Positions 1 through 4,280 of a stretch of 9,115 bases of DNA are shown one piece after another. Origin of the DNA: Candidatus Nealsoniibacteriota bacterium (GTDB lineage Bacteria; Patescibacteriota; Minisyncoccia; Minisyncoccales; GWA2-38-27). The translations under genes and the position numbers were made by a program. The stretch covers positions 1 to 9,115 of the forward strand of contig PWMZ01000031.1 in NCBI GenBank assembly GCA_003559065.1, in the 5' to 3' direction. Position 1 is the first letter of the stretch. Each line of letters opens with the position of its first letter. The notes under the pieces are model-generated. The model saw nothing but the letters and a program-made list of their open reading frames with translations, did not search any database and was not told the DNA's origin.

Positions 1-57
1 TCTTATGAATTGAATATATATAACCAAATGGTTTCTACTTTTCAGTTCTTGGAATAG
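1..57 (+). CDS. 3' end of an upstream protein-coding gene (18 C-terminal residues)
   Basis: Frame 1 is open from the window edge to a TAG at 55-57 and encodes a tail containing NQMVSTFQFLE. From memory, tails of the form NQ(M/I)LSTFKF are common at the C-terminus of secreted or anchored CPR proteins, so this is probably a true gene end rather than a chance frame. I cannot name the family from 18 residues. There is no strong terminator directly after it; the nearest candidate is a poor hairpin at 88-104 followed by T7. The frame is short, so chance remains possible. Confidence 0.45.
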   Translation, partial: SYELNIYNQMVSTFQFLE

Positions 58-120
58 GCTTTATTTAATAACCTTGCAAATTTCTTTGTCTACCTACGGC
101 TGACTTTTTTTCGCGGGGCC

Positions 121-151
121 GGCAGGCAGGCGGCGAAGCCGCCCACCCGCC
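121..151. repeat. GC-rich imperfect palindrome (REP-like hairpin)
   Basis: The centre is a perfect 6-bp stem, GGCGGC (129-134) and GCCGCC (138-143), with a GAA loop. The stem continues outward with GG 125-126/CC 146-147 and GGC 121-123/GCC 149-151, interrupted by mismatches at 124/148 and 127-128/144-145. The surrounding patch 112-151 is almost pure G+C in a strongly AT-rich window. This base composition and the hairpin suggest a REP-type interspersed repeat rather than an ordinary terminator, since no T-run follows directly. Only one copy is present in the window, so its repetitive nature is inferred. Confidence 0.55.
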
Positions 152-223
152 TTACTTTTTGAAGTTTATTTTCTTGCTTTGATGTATTAAACTAGGTAAG
201 AGAATGGTGAAAGCTTGACAGGG

Positions 224-242
224 TTTAGCTCTCGGAGCTAAA
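224..242 (+). other. Perfect 8-bp hairpin in copy A of the repeat
   Basis: TTTAGCTC (224-231) pairs perfectly with GAGCTAAA (235-242) around a TCG loop. The equivalent place in copy B keeps only a 4-bp core (GCTC/GGGC with one G-T pair). It could be the first stem of a short structured RNA ending at the 261-291 terminator, or part of a terminator cluster for the upstream gene. Its function is unknown. Confidence 0.45.
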
Positions 243-260
243 TTTGACAATATTTGATAG

Positions 261-291
261 CCCAAGAATAACTTTCTTGGGTTTTTGTTTT
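261..291 (+). terminator. Intrinsic terminator in copy A of the repeat
   Basis: CCCAAGAA (261-268) and TTCTTGGG (274-281) form a perfect 8-bp stem with a 5-base loop, followed by TTTTTGTTTT. The shape is a standard rho-independent terminator. It probably ends transcription of the upstream gene or of a small RNA from the intergenic gap. The T-tract runs directly into the -10 box of the glycosylase gene. Confidence 0.75.
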
Positions 292-292
292 G

Positions 293-301
293 TGGTAAGG
301 T
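293..301 (+). promoter_or_regulatory. Candidate extended -10 box for the glycosylase gene
   Basis: TGG-TAAGGT has the TGn extension and a weak -10 hexamer, six bases before the ATG at 308. Transcription would begin almost at the start codon, giving a leaderless mRNA. The same TGGTAAnnT arrangement stands before the genes at 1390 and 2605, which supports the call. No good -35 box is visible at 16-18 bp. The AAGG at 297-300 could alternatively act as a weak ribosome site. Confidence 0.4.
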
Positions 302-307
302 TAATGT

Positions 308-1282
308 ATGAAGAAAATAATTAACCTAAATAAAAAGTCATCTATTATTTTATATCCACTTCCACCATATAATTTTGATGCGACTATTCATAAACCATCA
401 CATTTTCCTTCTTCTGATAATAAATGGGAAAAAGGAAACTATTGGATAAGTATGCTTTGGAAAGGAACTTGTTTGGGTTTGAAACTGGAAAATAAGGGGA
501 CAATAGCAAAACCCAAAGTAAGGGTAACTATTCATTCCTTAAAAATATTGTCAAAAAGATTTAAACAAAGTTTGATTTCAGAAATAGAATGGAGATTTAA
601 TTTAAAATCAGATATTTCAGAATTTGATAAAAGGTTTAAAAAAGACAAAACTTTTAGCCCTTTATTCAAAAAATGGCGTGGAATGAAACCGGTGGCAGCT
701 AATTCTCTTTATGAAAGTTTAGTTATTTATATTGTTTTACAAAACGCTACGGTTAAAAGAACTTATTCTATGTTAGAAAGTCTTTTCAACAGGTTTGGCG
801 AAAAGATAAAGTTTGATAATAAAATTCTTTCTACTTTTTGGGACCCAAAAGATATAAATAAGGTTCCAGAACAAACCTTAAGGGATTTAAAATTAGGTTA
901 TAGGGCGAAGTTTTTAAAAAGAATTAGTGAACAGTTTGATAAAAAAGAAATCGATAAATTTAAAATGAGAGAAATGGATAAAGAAACCTTAAAAAAAGAA
1001 GCTTTAAAACTTTATGGAATAGGACCCGCTTCTGTAGAATATTTATTATTTGAAGACTTTTATCATTATGATGCCTTAGAAACTATTCCTCCCTGGGAAC
1101 AGAAAATAATGTCTAAATTATTATTTAATAAAAAACTTGTTCCTGTTGGTAAAATATTATCTTTTTTTAGAGATAATTATAAGAATTGGGAAAAATTAAC
1201 TTTTCATTATATTTGGGAAGATATATTTTGGAAAAGGAAAAACCAATATGTTCCCTGGTTAGAAAAAGAAATTAGGCTATAA
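308..1282 (+). CDS. HhH-GPD superfamily DNA glycosylase (AlkA/OGG-like)
   Basis: The 324-residue protein is a predicted base-excision-repair glycosylase that would remove damaged bases from DNA in the cytoplasm. Residues about 15-100 resemble the N-terminal beta domain of AlkA/OGG proteins. Residues 134-160, including Q145-N146, match the first helices of the HhH-GPD core. LGYRAKFL (196-203) and the hairpin GIGP (237-240) followed by ASVEYLLF are typical. The segment HYDALETIPPWEQKI (253-267) occupies the usual catalytic-Asp loop; aligned by eye with AlkA, Glu264 falls at the catalytic Asp. The position of OGG1's catalytic Lys is Ala241, so lyase activity is unlikely. The C-terminal FHYIWED (299-305) also resembles AlkA. 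The start is ATG 308, just after a -10 box; ATG 304 is out of frame. It has its own transcription unit between two repeat copies. The family is secure; the substrate is not known. Confidence 0.85.
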   Translation: MKKIINLNKKSSIILYPLPPYNFDATIHKPSHFPSSDNKWEKGNYWISMLWKGTCLGLKLENKGTIAKPKVRVTIHSLKILSKRFKQSLISEIEWRFNLKSDISEFDKRFKKDKTFSPLFKKWRGMKPVAANSLYESLVIYIVLQNATVKRTYSMLESLFNRFGEKIKFDNKILSTFWDPKDINKVPEQTLRDLKLGYRAKFLKRISEQFDKKEIDKFKMREMDKETLKKEALKLYGIGPASVEYLLFEDFYHYDALETIPPWEQKIMSKLLFNKKLVPVGKILSFFRDNYKNWEKLTFHYIWEDIFWKRKNQYVPWLEKEIRL

Positions 1283-1290
1283 AATAGGTT

Positions 1291-1374
1291 CTAACATAGT
1301 CCAGCTCCCAGGGCCAAAGTTGACAAGGCTTGACAGCCCAAGAACTACTTTCTTGGGTTTTTGTTTTGTGGTAA
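1291..1374 (+). repeat. 84-bp terminator-promoter repeat, copy B
   Basis: This is the second copy of the module at 215-298, starting 9 bases after the glycosylase stop. Bases 1320-1374 differ from copy A at only 6 of 55 positions. Here both 10-bp-phased hexamers are exact TTGACA (1320-1325, 1330-1335). The upstream part is more diverged and has lost the outer half of the small hairpin. It ends in the -10 box of the RhuM-Fic gene. Confidence 0.7.
1337..1367 (+). terminator. Intrinsic terminator after the glycosylase gene
   Basis: CCCAAGAA (1337-1344) and TTCTTGGG (1350-1357) form a perfect 8-bp stem with loop CTACT, followed by TTTTTGTTTT. It lies 54 bases after the glycosylase stop codon and should end that transcript. 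Its stem and T-tract are identical to those at 261-291. Confidence 0.8.
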
Positions 1375-1377
1375 TAT
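1369..1377 (+). promoter_or_regulatory. Extended -10 box for the RhuM-Fic gene
   Basis: TGG-TAATAT is a good extended -10. It is 12 bases before ATG 1390 and 21 before the alternative ATG 1399. The -35 region would fall inside the terminator stem, so recognition probably relies on the TG extension. The TTGACA boxes at 1320 and 1330 are too far upstream to act as its -35. Confidence 0.5.
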
Positions 1378-1389
1378 AAAAGAAAAAAT

Positions 1390-2421
1390 ATGGGAAAAAT
1401 GAAAAAAACAGATATTATTATATACCAATCTAAAAGTGGTAAAATTGAATTTAAAGGCGATTTTGAAAGAGACACTGTTTGGGGGAATTTAAATCAAATA
1501 GCAAATTTATTTGGACGTGATAAATCAGTTATTTCTCGTCATATTAAAAATATTTATAAATCAAGAGAATTAGAAGAAAAATCAACTGTTGCAATTTTTG
1601 CAACAGTTCAAAAAGAAGGCGATCGTAAAATAAATCGTGAGATTGAATATTACAATCTTGATGCTATTTTGTCTGTTGGTTATAGGGTAAATTCTAAAAA
1701 AGCTACCCAATTCCGTATTTGGGCGACAAAAACCTTAAAACAACATTTACTCGAAGGATATACGATTAACAAGAGTCGTATTGCTCAAAATCATGATAAA
1801 TTTTTACAAGCTCTAGCTAATGTTAAAGCAGTTTTGCCAAAAAGTGATAAAGTGAAAGCAGAAGATGTGATAGAATTAATGAATGCTTTCGCTGAAACTT
1901 GGTTTTCTTTGGAATCTTATGATAAAGAGAATTTTCCCAAAAAAGGAATAACTAAAAAAAGGGTTTATTTTACTACTGAAGAATTAATTCAAGTCCTGCA
2001 AGATTTTAGGAGAAAACTTATTGCTAAAAAACAGGCTTCAGAACTATTCGGAAAAGAACAACAAAAAGATTCAATAGCCAGTATTATTGGAAATATATTT
2101 CAGTCCTTTGATAAAAAAGAAGTTTATCCTACTTTAGAAGAAAAAGCAGCTCATTTGCTCTATTTTATAGTCAAGAATCATCCTTTTATAGATGGCAATA
2201 AAAGAAGCGGTGCTTTTTCTTTTATTTGGTTTTTGAGAAAAGCAGATATTTTAAGTATGACCATTACTCCCGAGGCTTTAACAGCTCTAACTCTTTTAGT
2301 TGCAGAAAGTGATCCAAAAGATAAAGACAAAAACCCCATGGAGCATTGTTGGACTGGCTGGCATCTTAGTAATTTTAACTTCTTTCTACTTTATTTGGAA
2401 AAAGCAGACAGCATAATCTAG
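1390..2421 (+). CDS. RhuM-family protein with C-terminal Fic/Doc domain
   Basis: The 343-residue protein has two parts. Residues about 28-125 form a RhuM-type domain with a helix-turn-helix-like stretch (QIANLFGRDKSVISRHI, 36-52) and the family segment EYYNLDAILSVGYRVNSKKA (86-105). Residues about 190-340 form a Fic/Doc domain with the motif HPFIDGNKRSG (264-274). Fic proteins transfer AMP or other phosphate groups to protein hydroxyls; Doc phosphorylates EF-Tu. The GNK here, instead of the AMPylator GNG, is Doc-like, so the reaction cannot be predicted. TVQKEG (72-77) fits the Fic inhibitory pattern (S/T)xxxE(G/N), but it lies in the RhuM domain and may match by chance. No separate antitoxin gene is adjacent. 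The start is ATG 1390; ATG 1399 in the same frame is possible. Chromosomal toxin-like or regulatory roles are inferences. Confidence 0.85.
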   Translation: MGKMKKTDIIIYQSKSGKIEFKGDFERDTVWGNLNQIANLFGRDKSVISRHIKNIYKSRELEEKSTVAIFATVQKEGDRKINREIEYYNLDAILSVGYRVNSKKATQFRIWATKTLKQHLLEGYTINKSRIAQNHDKFLQALANVKAVLPKSDKVKAEDVIELMNAFAETWFSLESYDKENFPKKGITKKRVYFTTEELIQVLQDFRRKLIAKKQASELFGKEQQKDSIASIIGNIFQSFDKKEVYPTLEEKAAHLLYFIVKNHPFIDGNKRSGAFSFIWFLRKADILSMTITPEALTALTLLVAESDPKDKDKNPMEHCWTGWHLSNFNFFLLYLEKADSII

Positions 2422-2439
2422 ATATTGAGGATAGTAAAT

Positions 2440-2469
2440 AAATGCCAGACAAGAGTTTGTCTGGCATTT
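2440..2469 (+). terminator. Strong hairpin after the RhuM-Fic gene
   Basis: AAATGCCAGACAA (2440-2452) pairs perfectly over 13 bp with 2457-2469 around a GAGT loop. It starts 19 bases after the stop. The arms are A-rich upstream and end in TTT downstream, so it could terminate in both directions, but no long T-run follows. The next element at 2510-2545 may back it up. Confidence 0.65.
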
Positions 2470-2509
2470 GTGGGTACTTAACTTTTTGTAAAATTTATGC
2501 AAAAAAAAT

Positions 2510-2545
2510 ATTATCAAAACGAGGACTATTGATAATCACTTTTTT
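2510..2545 (+). terminator. Weak second terminator-like hairpin
   Basis: ATTATCAA (2510-2517) pairs with TTGATAAT (2529-2536) around an 11-base loop, and a TTTTTT run begins at 2540. The stem is AT-rich and weak. It precedes TTGGGTTTTTGTTTT (2544-2558), the same string that follows the terminators at 261 and 1337, but here without the CCCAAGAA arm. Confidence 0.4.
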
Positions 2546-2569
2546 GGGTTTTTGTTTTACTAATAGACG

Positions 2570-2578
2570 TGGTAAAAT
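2570..2578 (+). promoter_or_regulatory. Extended -10 box for the alpha/beta hydrolase gene
   Basis: TGG-TAAAAT lies 26 bases before ATG 2605, so the leader would be about 20 bases. The arrangement matches the boxes at 293 and 1369, except that exactly 10 bases (2559-2568) stand between TTTTTGTTTT and GTGGTAA. No clear -35 box is visible. Confidence 0.5.
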
Positions 2579-2604
2579 ATTATTAAAAGAATAAAATAGA
2601 AATT

Positions 2605-3363
2605 ATGAAAACAAGATTGCTTGAAATAAATAAAAATAGAGGAATTCTCGTTGATAAAAATACAGATTTAATTGTTGTTATGATTGGAGGTTTTGAAAGA
2701 TCAGCAACCACAGAAAAAAAGTTTAAAAAGATAGCCGATAATCTTCAAGTCTCTTCTTTTCGTTTTGACTATTCTGGGGTTGGGTTATCGGATGGTGATT
2801 TTTCGAAAATAACAGTATCGTCCATGAAAAAAGAACTAAAAAATGTTTTGGTTGAACTTAAAAAGAATTATAGTAAATTTATAATAGTCGCTCATAGTTT
2901 GTCTGCCTGTCTTGTTGTTAATAGTAATGACTTTGAAAAAATAATCTTAATGGCTCCGGCCCTAAACCAAAAAGAATTACTTCGTTATTATTTTGTTTTA
3001 TCTAATATTAAGGAAGAAAACATAAATGAAAAAATTAGCTGGAATAATTATCAAAAATATCTTGATAAAGATAAATTTTTAAAAGATTGCTTATTAGAGA
3101 ATAAAATGACTAAGAAAAACCATATATCTTCCGCATATTTTTTAGAAAACAAGGACAAAGATTATTCTAAAATAGCAGAAGATAAGAAAAACATTCTTCA
3201 TATTCATGGCGACAAAGACGATAAGGTTCCTCTCGAAAGCTTAAATATTAAATTTACTAATTTAATTACTGTTAAAAATGGTGATCACGATATGGAAAGG
3301 CCGGATATGATAAGGCAATGGATTCAAAAAACAATTGATTTTATTGAAATTAGGGGTTATTGA
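2605..3363 (+). CDS. Alpha/beta hydrolase, serine esterase or peptidase type
   Basis: The 252-residue cytoplasmic protein carries the marks of an alpha/beta hydrolase. VVMIGGF (24-30) is the first core strand and oxyanion region. FRFDYSGVGLSDG (52-64) is the conserved strand-3 motif. The nucleophile elbow is AHSLSA (96-101) with Ser98. The acid lies in HGDKDDKVP (201-209), probably Asp205, and His228 in NGDHD (225-229) completes the triad. The elbow is unusual because both customary glycines of GxSxG are replaced, by Ala96 and Ser100. There is no signal peptide or membrane segment. The substrate cannot be deduced. The start is ATG 2605, with no Shine-Dalgarno sequence. The stop TGA at 3361 shows that TGA is a stop codon here. 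The next gene has its own promoter, so the two are probably transcribed separately. Confidence 0.82.
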   Translation: MKTRLLEINKNRGILVDKNTDLIVVMIGGFERSATTEKKFKKIADNLQVSSFRFDYSGVGLSDGDFSKITVSSMKKELKNVLVELKKNYSKFIIVAHSLSACLVVNSNDFEKIILMAPALNQKELLRYYFVLSNIKEENINEKISWNNYQKYLDKDKFLKDCLLENKMTKKNHISSAYFLENKDKDYSKIAEDKKNILHIHGDKDDKVPLESLNIKFTNLITVKNGDHDMERPDMIRQWIQKTIDFIEIRGY

Positions 3364-3393
3364 GACTTATAATATTTTTTTGGATTTTTTTTA

Positions 3394-3402
3394 TGATATA
3401 AT
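3394..3402 (+). promoter_or_regulatory. Consensus extended -10 box for the 146-residue protein gene
   Basis: TGA-TATAAT is a perfect extended -10 located 22 bases before ATG 3425. A T-rich stretch lies upstream, but no proper -35 hexamer sits at 16-18 bp. AAGGA at 3410-3414 is one of the few Shine-Dalgarno-like sequences in the window. Together they support a start at 3425 rather than further upstream. Confidence 0.6.
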
Positions 3403-3424
3403 CAAAAACAAGGATATAAAAAAT

Positions 3425-3865
3425 ATGGAGAAATTTGAACTTGAGTTACAAAGAGAACAATCAGAACAAGAGGAAGTAAAACTAGAAGACCTGAAAGAAG
3501 GAGATATATTGATTGTTGATACGGGTGATGATCCAAAAGAGCGTCTGGAACAATACGAAATAACAGTAGTTAAAATACTAAGAACAAAAGAAGGAAAACT
3601 AAAAGGTCTGGTTGTAAAATTTAAAGAAGGAGGAGAGGTGATTATTGCTAAAATGTTTGGTGATTTTGTAAAAGGTGAAGAAAAAGACAATCTTATTAAA
3701 GGAGTGATTGCTAACGCTAAAAATCACTGTCTTTATTTTGAAAACCTTAATTACCAAGATCGTTTCAAAGAGACTAAATCTGGAAAAAGAAGGGTTCGTT
3801 TTGCTCGTGCTATACGAACAATGCCGATTAGAAAAATAGTATTAAAATCCTCTTTAACCAATTAA
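3425..3865 (+). CDS. Unrecognised 146-residue soluble protein
   Basis: I do not recognise this family. The start at ATG 3425 is preferred because a consensus -10 box and an AAGGA lie just upstream; extending the frame to 3335 would overlap the hydrolase gene and run through that promoter. The N-terminal 30 residues are highly acidic and likely helical. Residues 26-85 alternate short beta-like stretches (GDILIVD, ITVVKIL, LKGLVVKF, GEVIIAKMFGDFV), which could form a small beta-barrel. The C-terminal third is basic (SGKRRVRFARAIRTMPIRK), so nucleic-acid or ribosome binding is conceivable but unproven. There is no signal peptide, membrane helix or recognisable catalytic motif; Cys102 is the only cysteine. 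Two tandem terminators follow. Confidence 0.75.
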   Translation: MEKFELELQREQSEQEEVKLEDLKEGDILIVDTGDDPKERLEQYEITVVKILRTKEGKLKGLVVKFKEGGEVIIAKMFGDFVKGEEKDNLIKGVIANAKNHCLYFENLNYQDRFKETKSGKRRVRFARAIRTMPIRKIVLKSSLTN

Positions 3866-3879
3866 AAGACTCCAATTAT

Positions 3880-3917
3880 CCCAAAAAGTTATTTAGCGAT
3901 TATTTGGGTTTTATTTT
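3880..3917 (+). terminator. Terminator 1 of a tandem pair
   Basis: CCCAAA (3880-3885) pairs with TTTGGG (3903-3908) across a 17-base loop and is followed by TTTTATTTT. The stem is short, but its composition and the T-tract match the other terminators in the window. It lies 14 bases after the stop of the 146-residue protein. Confidence 0.55.
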
Positions 3918-3937
3918 CTCAATAAATATATGATTTT

Positions 3938-3964
3938 CCAAGATTTTTTCTTGGGGTTTTTGTT
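3938..3964 (+). terminator. Terminator 2 of a tandem pair
   Basis: CCAAGA (3938-3943) and TCTTGG (3949-3954) form a 6-bp stem with a T5 loop, extended by two G-T pairs, followed by TTTTTGTT. It insulates the strong promoter that begins 15 bases further on. Confidence 0.65.
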
Positions 3965-3978
3965 AAAAAACGTTGCTA

Positions 3979-4007
3979 TTGACAAAAGATTATTATGGGT
4001 ATATACT
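3979..4007 (+). promoter_or_regulatory. Near-consensus sigma70-type promoter of the DUF5320 gene
   Basis: TTGACA (3979-3984), a 17-bp spacer and TATACT (4002-4007) make the best classical promoter in the window. Transcription should begin near 4013-4016, giving a leader of about 50 bases. The -10 box lies inside the 26-bp palindrome 3990-4015, so a protein bound there would block RNA polymerase. Confidence 0.75.
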
Positions 4008-4015
4008 CATAATAA
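3990..4015. promoter_or_regulatory. 26-bp palindrome over the -10 box, candidate operator
   Basis: The left half TTATTATGGGTAT and right half ATACTCATAATAA are inverted copies with one mismatched pair (G3998/T4007). Twelve of thirteen pairs match. It covers the -10 box and the likely transcription start, the classical position for a repressor. A related half-site, TATTATGGTTA (4366-4376), matches 3991-4001 at 10 of 11 positions and overlaps the DUF134 start codon. The DUF134 protein encoded downstream is a plausible ligand, by inference only. Confidence 0.65.
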
Positions 4016-4041
4016 AGGAGAAGAATAAAGGTCGCTCCTTT
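4014..4041 (+). promoter_or_regulatory. Leader hairpin pairing an SD-like with an anti-SD-like sequence
   Basis: AAAGGAG (4014-4020) pairs perfectly with CTCCTTT (4035-4041) around a 14-base loop, at the extreme 5' end of the predicted transcript. AAAGGAG is a full Shine-Dalgarno sequence but is 44 bases from the ATG at 4065, and no usable start codon follows it closely. It may stabilise the 5' end, act as a ribosome standby site or be a switch. Confidence 0.45.
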
Positions 4042-4064
4042 GAAAAATTAAATACAAAAAAATT

Positions 4065-4280
4065 ATGCCAAGATTTGATGGAAATGGTCCTTTGGGTTAT
4101 GGCCCTGGCACCGGAAGAGGTTTCGGCCCTTGTGGTGGTGGAATGGGTTATGGCGCAAGATATAGAAGGTTCTATACCAAGGAAGAAGAATCAGAATTAT
4201 TAAAAGAAGAAGCCGAGTCTTTAGCCGAAGAACTAAAGGCGATTAAAGAAAGATTGGGTCAACTAGAGGACCAAAAATAA
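4065..4280 (+). CDS. DUF5320 small glycine-rich/coiled-coil protein
   Basis: The 71-residue protein has the DUF5320 signature: an N-terminal MPRFDGNGPLGYGPGTGRGF (1-20) followed by GPCGGGMGYG (21-30), then a charged helix, predicted coiled coil, at about 38-70. Family members usually carry the MPrGDGTGPxGxGPxTGR start and are often found beside DUF134 and NifX/NafY-like (dinitrogenase iron-molybdenum cofactor) genes. The biochemical function is not established; metal-related roles are guessed from such contexts. Cys23 is the only cysteine, so stable metal binding by one chain would need other ligands or an oligomer. The start at 4065 gives the family N-terminus. There is no close ribosome site, unlike the full SD sequestered at 4014. 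The DUF134 gene follows after a large hairpin. Confidence 0.85.
   Translation: MPRFDGNGPLGYGPGTGRGFGPCGGGMGYGARYRRFYTKEEESELLKEEAESLAEELKAIKERLGQLEDQK

Larger units (their letters stand above)
215..298 (+). repeat. 84-bp terminator-promoter repeat, copy A
   Basis: The last 55 bases (244-298) match 1320-1374 with 6 differences. The preceding 29 bases match 1291-1319 at 18 of 29 positions without gaps, and most differences there are transitions. The module contains, in order, a TTGACA, a hairpin (224-242), TTGACA-4-TTGATA in 10-bp phase, a terminator (261-291) and TGGTAA, the start of a -10 box. The downstream gene starts at 308. The two copies flank the glycosylase gene as direct repeats. Confidence 0.7.

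Noticed and set aside
88..111. GTC/GAC hairpin followed by T7, possible terminator for the gene ending at 57
   Set aside because: The stem has two internal mismatches (GTC-CC/GG-GAC around a 3-base loop) and is too weak to call with confidence.
204..218. Four-codon leader peptide (ATG GTG AAA GCT TGA) before the small hairpin, suggesting attenuation
   Set aside because: The codons are not enriched for any regulatory amino acid, and copy B lacks an equivalent, so it is likely chance.
1..307. CRISPR array, tRNA or attachment site in the first intergenic gap
   Set aside because: There is no regularly spaced repeat, no cloverleaf and no integrase nearby; the repeats present are two copies on either side of one gene.
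1320..1358. TTGACA at 1320 or 1330 as -35 box for the RhuM-Fic gene
   Set aside because: Seventeen bases downstream there is only terminator sequence, and the real -10 candidate (1372-1377) is 36 or more bases away.
3335..3424. N-terminal extension of the 146-residue protein to 3335
   Set aside because: It would overlap the hydrolase gene and run through a consensus TGATATAAT promoter. The ATG at 3425 fits the promoter and AAGGA site.
3973..4203. Overlapping plus-strand frame covering the DUF5320 promoter and first codons
   Set aside because: It runs through the promoter and palindrome and is out of frame with the clearly conserved DUF5320 protein.
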